Source: Syntrophaceae bacterium (GTDB taxonomy: Bacteria > Desulfobacterota > Syntrophia > Syntrophales > PHBD01). Taken from it: a DNA stretch of 64,000 nt. Below, in pieces: positions 31,866 through 39,884 of this stretch; within the stretch, counting starts at the first letter, position 1; every line of letters starts with the position of its first letter. The translations under genes were made by a program, and so were the position numbers. The notes under the pieces are model-generated. The model made no database searches. It was not told the origin of the DNA and worked only from the letters and a program-made list of their open reading frames with translations. The stretch lies in the NCBI GenBank assembly GCA_013177825.1, contig JABLXX010000002.1, positions 582,177-646,176 of the forward strand, in the 5' to 3' direction.

Positions 31866-32374
31866 CCGTAGCATTCATGCGAAACAAGATGGTGGAGGTG
31901 GAGCCTCTGCCGACGGGAAACCTGGCCGTCTACTGGCGGCTCTCGGACGACCTGATCGATGTGGACATGACCCTCACGTTTCAGCTGCCGGACCTCGAGA
32001 TCGTCGATGCCGCCGCGCACGTTCGCCGCTCGCCTCACCGGGAGGGCGTCAAGGCAGGGGAAGTCATTCGCAAGATGATCGGGGTGCGGGTCGGCGGAGG
32101 CCTGCGCAAGATCGTCAGGGGACTGATGGGCGGGGACGGCGGCAACATCGACCTCACCGAGGGGGTGCTGGAATGCTGCAACGCCGTTATCCTCAACTTC
32201 ACCCTGCCGGGAATACAGGAATTCGAAAAATACACGTACACTACGGAGGAGGAACGCCTTGCCCCCGTCCGCGCCATGCTGCAGGCCAATCCCCGCCTGT
32301 ACCGGAGCTGCGTTGCCTTTGCCGAGGACAGCCCGATCGTCCGGGGGCTCGATCTGAAAGGAGGTGTCTCATGA
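31862..32374 (+). CDS. DUF2889-like protein, first of a tandem pair
   Basis: A 170-residue protein whose N-terminal two thirds resemble DUF2889: a strand pattern around NLAVYWRLSDDLIDVDMTL, LEIVDAAAHV, and IGVRVGGGLRKIVRGLMGG followed by the NIDLTEGVLEC segment. No signal peptide or membrane segment. It starts by ATGA overlap with the CoaE fusion gene and ends in ATGA overlap with its paralogue. DUF2889 genes often accompany CoA ester degradation, but the activity is unknown. Function is not assigned. Confidence 0.7.
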   Translation: MTVAFMRNKMVEVEPLPTGNLAVYWRLSDDLIDVDMTLTFQLPDLEIVDAAAHVRRSPHREGVKAGEVIRKMIGVRVGGGLRKIVRGLMGGDGGNIDLTEGVLECCNAVILNFTLPGIQEFEKYTYTTEEERLAPVRAMLQANPRLYRSCVAFAEDSPIVRGLDLKGGVS

Positions 32375-32823
32375 TCACCTTCAGCCGGAGCCAGCTCGTC
32401 GGAATGGAATTCCTGGACGAGGATACGGTCCGCGTTCACGGCACCCAGGAAGATCATATCTATGCCATGGAGATTGAAATGGACGTCCGCATCGCCGACG
32501 GCGTGATCCTGGCCGTCAAGGGCTGGATGAAGCGCTACACGACGCCCGTCTGCCCCCAGGCCGTGGAGAGGCTCCAATCCGCCGTAGGGATGTCGCTGCG
32601 CACCGAGGGTTGGATGCAGGCCGTCATGCGGGACATCGGGCGTAACGGCTGCGAGCACTTCGCCGAGATCATCACGGAGTGCGGGCGGTGCCTCGATCCG
32701 GCGCGGCTGTCGAGAGCCCTGGCGGCAAAGCTGAAGACCGATCCCGGGGCCGACCTTGGAGCCTCGGCGGCCGCCTGGCTGGCCGACCACCCGGAAGCGC
32801 CGGGGACTCCGCTGGCCCTGTGA
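32371..32823 (+). CDS. DUF2889-like protein, second of the pair
   Basis: A 150-residue paralogue of the previous gene: EDTVRVHGTQEDHIYAMEIE, VILAVKGWMKRYTTPVCPQA, and MRDIGRNGCEHFAEIITEC, which is closer to the standard DUF2889 GC-H-L/F pattern. ATG at 32371 has AAAGGAGG upstream and overlaps the previous stop. The two may form a heterodimer. It is 101 bases before the PHP gene. The actual role is unknown. Confidence 0.72.
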   Translation: MITFSRSQLVGMEFLDEDTVRVHGTQEDHIYAMEIEMDVRIADGVILAVKGWMKRYTTPVCPQAVERLQSAVGMSLRTEGWMQAVMRDIGRNGCEHFAEIITECGRCLDPARLSRALAAKLKTDPGADLGASAAAWLADHPEAPGTPLAL

Positions 32824-32924
32824 GATCTTTGAGGGAATGGATCGATCCATCAATTTCCGTCTCCCATGATCCTGACCAGAGAACCGGGGCGGCATGCCGC
32901 CGTCCTTGAAGAAAGCGACATTTC

Positions 32925-33560
32925 ATGATCGTCGATCTGCATGTCCACACGAAGCCCTTGTCTCCCTGCAGTCATATCGATCCCCTGGAAATGGTGGCCG
33001 AGGCGAAACGCCGGGGACTGGACGGCATCTGCCTGACGGAGCACCACGCCCTCTGGGGACGCGGTGAGCTGGACGAGTTGGCACGGCAATCGGGGATCGC
33101 GATCTTCTCCGGAAACGAAATCACCACCGACCAGGGAGACATCCTGGTCTTCCGGTACCCGGTCCATGTCCCCGATATCATCCCCATCGCGGAGCTGCGC
33201 CGGGAGGTCCTGGCGGCAGGCGGCTTCATGATTGCCGCCCATCCGTTTCGGGGCTTCAAGGTGTTCGGCTTCGGCCAGCTTCGAATGACGCCCGAACAGG
33301 CCGCGAAGCGGAGGCTTTTCCAGCTTGTGGATGCGATGGAGGTCTGCAACGGAAAACTCAGCGAGGAAGAAAACAGGATGGCCCTGGAGGTCTCGAAGAT
33401 CCTGGGGCTTGCAGGCACCGGCGGCAGTGATGCCCACCAGATCGATGAGATCGGGAAGTGGGTGACCGTCTTCGAGCGGGAGATCCGGAACGAACAGGAA
33501 CTTACGGACGAGATCCGGGCCGGGCGTTACACGATCGGTGCCGCACCCGCAGCATCCTGA
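32925..33560 (+). CDS. PHP-domain metal-dependent phosphoesterase
   Basis: A 211-residue PHP protein. Metal-ligand motifs are DLHVHTKPLSPCSH (about 4-17), LTEHHALWG (about 38-46), GNEITT, AAHPFRG and GSDAHQIDEIG. These give the usual trinuclear site, so it should hydrolyse a phosphoester; the substrate is unknown (the CoaE and CoA-linked neighbours suggest a nucleotide). ATG at 32925. It is the last gene of the operon that starts at 25582; a strong terminator follows about 150 bases later. Confidence 0.85.
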   Translation: MIVDLHVHTKPLSPCSHIDPLEMVAEAKRRGLDGICLTEHHALWGRGELDELARQSGIAIFSGNEITTDQGDILVFRYPVHVPDIIPIAELRREVLAAGGFMIAAHPFRGFKVFGFGQLRMTPEQAAKRRLFQLVDAMEVCNGKLSEEENRMALEVSKILGLAGTGGSDAHQIDEIGKWVTVFEREIRNEQELTDEIRAGRYTIGAAPAAS

Positions 33561-33707
33561 AACCTGTCCATGACTCAATAGAGGAACAAATCTTCAGGTT
33601 TATTATCCCGGGCATCCTCTTCTGTGAGACCTGCGGGCGCCGAATGCGGCGAGAGATCTGGGGAAGGCCCGGAAAATCGAAGGGAACTCTTCTTCCCACT
33701 AAAAAAA

Positions 33708-33740
33708 AGCATCTTTCTTCGGGGAGGTGCTGTTTTTTTT
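33708..33740 (+). terminator. intrinsic terminator closing the CoA operon
   Basis: AGCATCTTTC and GGGAGGTGCT pair over 10 bp (several G-U) around a TTCG tetraloop, followed by GTTTTTTTT. It lies in the 407-base gene-free gap 33561-33967. An A-run on the other side could make it work in both directions, and a TATACT (33754-33759) just after it may be the -10 box for the sugar cluster. Confidence 0.85.
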
Positions 33741-33967
33741 CGTATTCGGGAGATATACTCCGCATGGGAATGGGAAATCCTTTTTCTCGTCATTTTCCGG
33801 AAAGGCTTTTAGGCATTGGCATTATCTCTCCGTTTGGTCGTCCGGACGGTCCGTTCCGCCTCTGAGGGAACGGGGCCGGACTCGGGGCCGGCCGGTGGAG
33901 GGTGAAGGGCTTCCGAGAACGGGAGGAGGAAAGGAGCCACTGTCTGTCCGAAGGGAGGCAACCCGGA

Positions 33968-35290
33968 ATGCGCGATGTGACACAAAACGAGATTCGCGAG
34001 GAGATCGAGTCGCTGGTGGCGGAACTCTACGCCGCCGGACAGGCCGGAAAGCGGTTCATCCCGGGAAAAACGCCCGTTCACTATGCCGGGCGCGTGTTCG
34101 ACGAGCGCGAGGTTCAGGCGGCCGTTGCCGCCTCCCTGGAATTCTGGCTCACGGAAGGGCCCCATACGGCGCGTTTTCAGAAGGACCTGGCGGCGAAGCT
34201 GGGCGTTACGGGTACGATCCTGGTCAATTCGGGGTCATCGGCGAACCTTCTGGCCTTAACGTCCCTCACGTCGTCCCTTCTCGGGGATCGGAGGCTCCTG
34301 CCCGGCGACGAGGTGATCACGCCGGCGGCGGGATTCCCCACAACCGTCAACCCGATTCTCCAGAACGGCCTGGTGCCGGTTTTTATCGACTCTGCACCCC
34401 CGACGTACAATCCCCGCCCGGAAGACATTGCCGCCGCCGTCGGCCCCCGGACGCGGGCCATTTTCCTGGCCCACACCCTTGGAAACCCCTCCGATGCCGA
34501 TGCGATTCTGGACATTGTCCGCGAGTACGATCTTTTCCTCATCGAGGACTGCTGCGACGCCCTGGGATCCACATACAAGGGCCGCCAGGCCGGCACGTTC
34601 GGGATTCTCTCCACGTTCAGCTTCTACGCGGCCCATCATATCACCCTGGGCGAGGGCGGCGCCGTGGCGTCTTCCGACCCGCTCCTGCTTCGGATTCTCA
34701 GGTCACTGAAGGACTGGGGACGCGATTGCCATTGCGGGCCCGGGCAGAATAACGCCTGTGGACGCCGTTTCACCGGCCGACACGGGGACCTGCCGGAAGG
34801 CTACGACCACAAGTACGTCTATTCCCACGTGGGCTATAACCTGAAGGCAACGGACATCCAGGCTGCCATCGGAGTAGAGCAGCTGAAGAAACTGGATCGG
34901 TTCTGTGCCGCCCGCAGGGAGAACTTCCGGGCCTGGACAGAGTGCTTCCGCCCCCTGGAAGATCGCTTCATCCTCCCGGAGGCGACACCCGGAAGCGATC
35001 CCGCCTGGTTCGCCTTTCCCCTTACGATCCGCGAAGGGGCGGGCTTCAACCGGCGGCAGGTTACGGATTTTCTGAACGCAAAGCTGGTCGAGACGCGGAA
35101 TCTGTTCGGGGGAAACCTGCTCCGCCAGCCGGCTTATCTGGACGTTCCCCACCGCGTCGCCGGGGAGCTGTCCGGCGCCGACCGGATCATGAACGACACC
35201 TTCTTCATCGGCACTTATCCGGGGATCGGAAAGCCCCAGATCGACTACACCATGGATGTCCTCCGACAATTTCTGAAAAAGGGGGAATGA
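33968..35290 (+). CDS. rfbH: CDP-4-keto-6-deoxyglucose-3-dehydrase (E1)
   Basis: A 440-residue PMP/[2Fe-2S] enzyme removing the 3-OH in CDP-3,6-dideoxyhexose synthesis. The aminotransferase fold has the PLP lysine replaced by His (FYAAHHITLGEGG), a hallmark of this enzyme. The iron-sulfur cysteines are in DWGRDCHCGPGQNNAC. ATG at 33968 follows GGGAGG. It is the first gene of the deoxysugar cluster. A matching reductase (E3, RfbI/DdhD) is not encoded in the window. Confidence 0.95.
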   Translation: MRDVTQNEIREEIESLVAELYAAGQAGKRFIPGKTPVHYAGRVFDEREVQAAVAASLEFWLTEGPHTARFQKDLAAKLGVTGTILVNSGSSANLLALTSLTSSLLGDRRLLPGDEVITPAAGFPTTVNPILQNGLVPVFIDSAPPTYNPRPEDIAAAVGPRTRAIFLAHTLGNPSDADAILDIVREYDLFLIEDCCDALGSTYKGRQAGTFGILSTFSFYAAHHITLGEGGAVASSDPLLLRILRSLKDWGRDCHCGPGQNNACGRRFTGRHGDLPEGYDHKYVYSHVGYNLKATDIQAAIGVEQLKKLDRFCAARRENFRAWTECFRPLEDRFILPEATPGSDPAWFAFPLTIREGAGFNRRQVTDFLNAKLVETRNLFGGNLLRQPAYLDVPHRVAGELSGADRIMNDTFFIGTYPGIGKPQIDYTMDVLRQFLKKGE

Positions 35291-35296
35291 GCCGGT

Positions 35297-36382
35297 ATGA
35301 ATCCGCTTGAAGACTTTTACCGGGGACGCCGGGTCATGGTTACGGGACACACCGGTTTCAAAGGTTCCTGGCTTGCTCTCTGGCTCCGGAAACTCGGTGC
35401 GGAGGTCACGGGATTCGCCCTGCCGCCCGCGACGGATCCGTCCCACTTTTCCATCCTGGGACTTGAAACGCGCATCCGCCACCGGGAGGGGGATGTCCGC
35501 GATCCCTCCGCCTTGCACAACGTCTTTGCCGAGGCGAAGCCCGAAGTCGTCTTCCACCTGGCGGCCCAGGCCATTGTCCGGAGCTCCTACGAAGATCCCA
35601 AGGAGACCTTCGACGTCAACATCGGCGGCACGGTAAATGTCCTGGAGGCGATCCGGCAAACCAAGAGCATCCGGTCCGTCGTCATCGTCACTTCCGACAA
35701 GTGCTACGAGAACCGGGAATGGGTCTGGGGCTACCGGGAAGAAGACCCTCTGGGGGGGCATGATCCGTACAGCGCCAGCAAGGGCGCCGTGGAAATCGTC
35801 TGCGGGGCCTACGCCAGGTCCTATTTCGGAACCGGGGGACGGGGGCCCCGGTTCGGCTTCGCCACCGCCCGGGCGGGAAACGTCATCGGCGGCGGCGACT
35901 GGGCGGCGGACCGCCTGATTCCCGACTGTGTCCGGGCCCTGGCGGCGGGGAAAGCCGTCGTCATCCGGAATCCCGGGGCCACCCGTCCCTGGCAGCACGT
36001 ATTGGACCCGCTCTCGGCTTACCTTTTCCTGGCCCGGCGGCTGGCAGAGGAGCCGGATCGCTTCTCCGGACCCTGGAATTTCGGTCCCGCCGACGGCTCG
36101 TCCATGCCCGTCCGCGAACTGGCGGCCCGCTTCGTCACCTGCTGGCCGGACGGCAGGCTTCGGCTGGGAGGGGGCAGGAAAAACGCGCCCCACGAGGCAC
36201 ATGCACTGGCCCTCTGTGTCGACAAGGCGCGGAAGATCCTCGGCTGGCAGCCCGTCCTCTCCACCGGGGAGGCCGTTGACTGGACGGCCGCCTGGTACCG
36301 GGCATGGCAGGAGGGAAGGGGAAACCACCGGGCGCTGTCTCTGCGCCAGATCGGGCAATACGAAAAAAAACGGAGGACATGA
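35297..36382 (+). CDS. rfbG: CDP-glucose 4,6-dehydratase
   Basis: A 361-residue extended SDR. NAD-binding GHTGFKGSWLA at about 17-27, then HLAAQAIVRSSYEDP, VTSDKCYEN and the catalytic YSASK. The ACENxEW-like DKCYENREWVWGYREEDPLGG is typical of CDP-glucose dehydratases. It makes CDP-4-keto-6-deoxyglucose, the substrate of RfbH, encoded 6 bases upstream. Standard length. ATG at 35297. Confidence 0.95.
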   Translation: MNPLEDFYRGRRVMVTGHTGFKGSWLALWLRKLGAEVTGFALPPATDPSHFSILGLETRIRHREGDVRDPSALHNVFAEAKPEVVFHLAAQAIVRSSYEDPKETFDVNIGGTVNVLEAIRQTKSIRSVVIVTSDKCYENREWVWGYREEDPLGGHDPYSASKGAVEIVCGAYARSYFGTGGRGPRFGFATARAGNVIGGGDWAADRLIPDCVRALAAGKAVVIRNPGATRPWQHVLDPLSAYLFLARRLAEEPDRFSGPWNFGPADGSSMPVRELAARFVTCWPDGRLRLGGGRKNAPHEAHALALCVDKARKILGWQPVLSTGEAVDWTAAWYRAWQEGRGNHRALSLRQIGQYEKKRRT

Positions 36383-36549
36383 TTCCGTTTTTTGTATCTG
36401 TGTGATATCCGTCACATTCTTTATGGATGGAATGTGACCATGAAACAGACGCCGATTGCCGGAGCAAATCTTTCAATCCCTTCGTTATTCGGGAATTGTT
36501 TCGCAGAGGCAGAAACGGCACCGCGTCCCCGGTTCCAGGATGGAGGATG

Positions 36550-37347
36550 ATGTCCACGAATATGAAAAGAAAGAAAACGCTTCCCGTCGTGATCCTCTGC
36601 GGCGGCATGGGAACGAGGCTGGCGGAGCAGACGGAGATTCGGCCGAAGCCGATGGTGGAGATCGGCGGACGGCCAATGCTCTGGCACATCATGAAGCACT
36701 ACGCCCGCTACGGGTTCCGGGAATTCTACCTGGCCCTGGGCTATAAGGGCGAGTACATCAAACGCTATTTCCTCGAATTTCACACCCTCAACCGGGACTT
36801 CACGGTAAACCTCGGCGACGGCCGTATCGGCGTTCTGGATTGTGCGAACGGGGAAGACTGGACGGTCCACCTCGTGGACACGGGGCAGGAAACGATGACG
36901 GGAGGCCGCCTGAAACGCGTCGCGCCGCTCCTGCCGAAGGGACGGTTCCTGATGACCTACGGCGACGGCGTGGGAGACGTGGACCTGGAGAAGCTCCTGG
37001 CTTTTCACCGCTCCCGCAAGGGCCTCGTGACCCTCACGGCCGTGCGGCCCCCGGCCCGTTTCGGCGCGCTCGATTTCGACGGCGACCGGATCGTCCGCTT
37101 CAAGGAAAAGTCGGTCGTCAGCGAGGGCTGGATCAACGGCGGATTCTTCGTCATCGAGCCGGCCGCCCTGGACTACATCGAGCGCGACGTCATGTGGGAG
37201 CACGACCCGATGGAGCGCCTCGCCGCGGAGGGCAAAGTTTACGCCTACCGCCATCCCGGGTTCTGGCAGTGCATGGACACCGTCCGGGAACTGCGTTACC
37301 TGGAGTCCCTCTGGGAAAGCGGCCGTCCGCCCTGGAAATCATGGTGA
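36550..37347 (+). CDS. rfbF: glucose-1-phosphate cytidylyltransferase
   Basis: A nucleotidyltransferase of about 265 residues making CDP-glucose. The signature VVILCGGMGTRL is at the N-terminus, followed by KPMVEIGGRPMLWHIM, TYGDGVGDVD and WINGGFFVIEP. The start is uncertain: ATGs at 36547, 36550 and 36562 follow GGAGG at 36542-36546; the family's usual start favours 36550 or 36562. Its end overlaps the next gene by 7 bases. It supplies RfbG, so F-G-H form a complete route to CDP-3,6-dideoxy-4-keto sugar except for E3. Confidence 0.93.
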   Translation: MSTNMKRKKTLPVVILCGGMGTRLAEQTEIRPKPMVEIGGRPMLWHIMKHYARYGFREFYLALGYKGEYIKRYFLEFHTLNRDFTVNLGDGRIGVLDCANGEDWTVHLVDTGQETMTGGRLKRVAPLLPKGRFLMTYGDGVGDVDLEKLLAFHRSRKGLVTLTAVRPPARFGALDFDGDRIVRFKEKSVVSEGWINGGFFVIEPAALDYIERDVMWEHDPMERLAAEGKVYAYRHPGFWQCMDTVRELRYLESLWESGRPPWKSW

Positions 37348-38462
37348 AAGAGAAGCAGCCGGCAGCAGACTTCATCGTTCACGACCCCGCCGGGCGGAGA
37401 AACCGCGGGGGATTGCGGAAGGCCGCCGAAAATACTCTGGCTGAGGATCTGGACCGTGTCCTGGACCGCACCCGGGATCTTTGGGAAGAGCTGCGGGGCG
37501 GCCGGATCTTCATCACCGGCGGGACCGGGTTCTTCGGATGCTGGCTGCTGGAGAGTTTTCTGTGGGCGAACCGTGAATTGGGGCTGAAGGCGAAGACCGT
37601 CGTCCTGACCCGCAACCCCGGGCGCTTTGGAAAGAAGGCGCCCCATTTGGCGGGGAATCCGTCCGTCCGACTGGTTGCAGGAGACATGGGGCATTTCCGG
37701 TTCCCGCAGGGTTCGTTTACACACCTGATCCATGCCGCCGTCCACCAGCAGCCGGAGGGGGAAGAGAGCCGGCCCCTTCGGATGGCCGACGAAATGATCC
37801 GGGCGACAAACCGCGTCCTCGATTTCTGTATGAAATCGGGTGTCCGGAAGATGCTCCTCGCCAGCACGGGCGCCGTCTATGGGCCGCTTCCCGCCGGCAT
37901 GGAGCGGGTTCATGAGGATTTCGCAGGTTCCGTGAATCCTGCATCGGGGAAAAATGCCTATCACCACGTCCGGCGGATCATGGAGACGCTGACCGTTCTC
38001 CATGCAAAGGAAAGCGGTTTCGAGGCCAAGATCGCCCGCTGCTTTTCCTTCATCGGGCCGTATCTCCCGCTGAACGGGCGTTTTGCCGCCGGCGATTTCA
38101 TTCGGGACACGCTGGCCGGCGGCCCCGTCATCGTCAGGGGAGATGGGAAAGCGGTTCGATCCTACCTGTATGCCGCCGATCTTGCCACGTGGCTCTGGAC
38201 GATTCTGTTCAAGGGAGAATCCTGCCGGCCGTACAATGTCGGCTCCGAATCGGCAATCACGATTCTTGGTCTTGCACGGGCATTTGCCCGGGGCTCGGTT
38301 CCCCCGCCGGCGGTGTCGATTCTGGGCGAATCCGTGCCAGGAACCGCACCGAACCACTATGTGCCGGACACGTCGAGAGCAATGTCGGAACTCTGCTTGA
38401 GGCAGACAGTCTCTCTTGATGCGGCCATCGGAAGAACGATGCGGTGGCATCGAGAAGCATAA
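37341..38462 (+). CDS. NAD-dependent epimerase/dehydratase (SDR), probable sugar 4-ketoreductase
   Basis: A 373-residue extended SDR with an N-terminal extension of about 50 residues. The Rossmann motif is FITGGTGFFGCW. Then come LLASTGAVYG (catalytic Ser/Thr region) and, where YxxxK is expected, AYHHVRRIMETL, so the lysine appears replaced by Arg. The C-terminal half holds GDGKAVRSYLYAADLA. In context it could be the reductase finishing a CDP-dideoxy or yersiniose-type sugar (YerF/abequose-synthase-like). ATG at 37341 overlaps rfbF. The role is inferred. Confidence 0.75.
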   Translation: MVKEKQPAADFIVHDPAGRRNRGGLRKAAENTLAEDLDRVLDRTRDLWEELRGGRIFITGGTGFFGCWLLESFLWANRELGLKAKTVVLTRNPGRFGKKAPHLAGNPSVRLVAGDMGHFRFPQGSFTHLIHAAVHQQPEGEESRPLRMADEMIRATNRVLDFCMKSGVRKMLLASTGAVYGPLPAGMERVHEDFAGSVNPASGKNAYHHVRRIMETLTVLHAKESGFEAKIARCFSFIGPYLPLNGRFAAGDFIRDTLAGGPVIVRGDGKAVRSYLYAADLATWLWTILFKGESCRPYNVGSESAITILGLARAFARGSVPPPAVSILGESVPGTAPNHYVPDTSRAMSELCLRQTVSLDAAIGRTMRWHREA

Positions 38463-38483
38463 TAATAAGGAAGGAGCTGCAAC

Positions 38484-39350
38484 GTGGCGGAAGTCAGGAT
38501 CGGGAACACCCTGGTAGGCGATGGGCACCCCTGTTTCATCATCGCAGAGATCGGCATCAATCATAACGGAGACATTGAAATCGCGAAAAAGCTGATCGAC
38601 CTGGCCGCGGTGGCGGGGTGCAGCGCGGTGAAGTTCCAGAAGCGCACCATCGATGTCGTCTATTCGCAGGAAGAGCTGAACAAGCCGCGGGAAAGCCCCT
38701 TCGGTGAGACGAACGGGGATCTGAAGTACGGCCTGGAATTCGAAAAGCCGGAATACGATGTCATCGACCAGTACTGCCGGGAAAAGAAGATCCCCTGGTT
38801 TGCCTCCTGCTGGGACGAGGGCTCCATCGATTTTATTGCCCGGTACGATGTGCCCTGCTTCAAAATCGCATCTGCCTCGCTGACGGACGATGAACTCCTC
38901 CGGCACTATCGCAGCAAGGGCCGTCCCATCATAATCTCGACGGGAATGAGTACCCTGGAGCAGGTCGATCACGCCGTCGAAGTCCTTGGGAAGCAGGACC
39001 TCGTGATCCTTCATTCCTGCAGCACCTATCCGGCTGATTATTCGGAGCTGAACCTGAAGGTGATTCCCTTTTTCCGGGAACGTTACGGGGTCCCGGTGGG
39101 GTATTCGGGCCATGAAACGGGCTTGCCCTCATCTTCAGCGGCGGTAGCCATGGGTGCGAGTGTCATTGAGAGGCACATCACCCTCGAGCGGGCCATGTGG
39201 GGATCGGATCATGCCGCATCGCTGGGGACCAGCGGTGTAATCCGCCTCGTCCGGGACATCCGCATCGTGGAGATCGCCATGGGAGACGGGGTCAAGAGGG
39301 TCTGCGAGCGGGAGATCACGATCATGAAGAAGCTGCGCCGCAAGGGATGA
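38484..39350 (+). CDS. NeuB-family N-acylneuraminate synthase-like protein without SAF domain
   Basis: A 288-residue NeuB-type aldolase domain: FIIAEIGINHNGD, AVKFQKRTID, CFKIASASLTDDELL, ISTGMSTLEQ and PVGYSGHETG match sialic-acid-type synthases that join phosphoenolpyruvate to a hexose derivative. Normal NeuB enzymes run to about 350 residues with a C-terminal antifreeze-like SAF domain. Here it stops after the catalytic barrel. GTG at 38484 follows AAGGAAGGAG. It is followed by a KdsC-like phosphatase but no CMP-transferase (NeuA) is in the window. Confidence 0.85.
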   Translation: MAEVRIGNTLVGDGHPCFIIAEIGINHNGDIEIAKKLIDLAAVAGCSAVKFQKRTIDVVYSQEELNKPRESPFGETNGDLKYGLEFEKPEYDVIDQYCREKKIPWFASCWDEGSIDFIARYDVPCFKIASASLTDDELLRHYRSKGRPIIISTGMSTLEQVDHAVEVLGKQDLVILHSCSTYPADYSELNLKVIPFFRERYGVPVGYSGHETGLPSSSAAVAMGASVIERHITLERAMWGSDHAASLGTSGVIRLVRDIRIVEIAMGDGVKRVCEREITIMKKLRRKG

Positions 39351-39354
39351 CTCC

Positions 39355-39828
39355 ATGACGGCCGGGATCAAGATGATTGCACTGGACGTGGACGGCGTTC
39401 TGACCGACGGGACCTTTTACTGGGGACACGACGGAATAGAATGCAAGCGATTCTCCTTCTATGACGTGATGGGGATCTCCCTGGGCCGAAAAGCGGGATT
39501 GGTGTTTGCCCTGATATCCGGGGAGGACAACGCACTGATCGACCGGTTCGCCGCGAAGATGGGAATCGCCGACGTCTTCAAGGGCTGCAAGGACAAGGCG
39601 GCCGCACTGCGTACCCTGGCGGAAACACGGGGCCTCGACCTTGCAGAGGTCTGTTTCATGGGCGACGACGTCAACGACCTCCCCGCGCTGGAACTGGCCG
39701 GCCTCTCAGCCGCCCCGTGCAGTGCCCACGACCGTGTGACCGGGAAGGTGATGCTGGTGACCAGGAAGCCCGGTGGTGGCGGGGCCGTCCGGGAACTGGT
39801 CGACTACGTGCTGAGCAATCGCCCGTGA
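39355..39828 (+). CDS. KdsC-type HAD phosphatase
   Basis: A 157-residue cap-less HAD phosphatase. DxD motif ALDVDGVLTDG at about 9-19, ALISGEDN (Thr/Ser motif), KDKAAAL (Lys) and GDDVNDLPALELAG (motif IV) are intact. Members dephosphorylate 8/9-phosphate nonulosonates such as KDO-8-P. Next to the NeuB-like gene, 4 bases apart, it probably acts on that product. ATG at 39355. Confidence 0.9.
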   Translation: MTAGIKMIALDVDGVLTDGTFYWGHDGIECKRFSFYDVMGISLGRKAGLVFALISGEDNALIDRFAAKMGIADVFKGCKDKAAALRTLAETRGLDLAEVCFMGDDVNDLPALELAGLSAAPCSAHDRVTGKVMLVTRKPGGGGAVRELVDYVLSNRP

Positions 39829-39884
39829 AGACCGGCGCAAGGATACAGGATGACAGGCAGCGAACGAACAGGTAGATCCGACGG

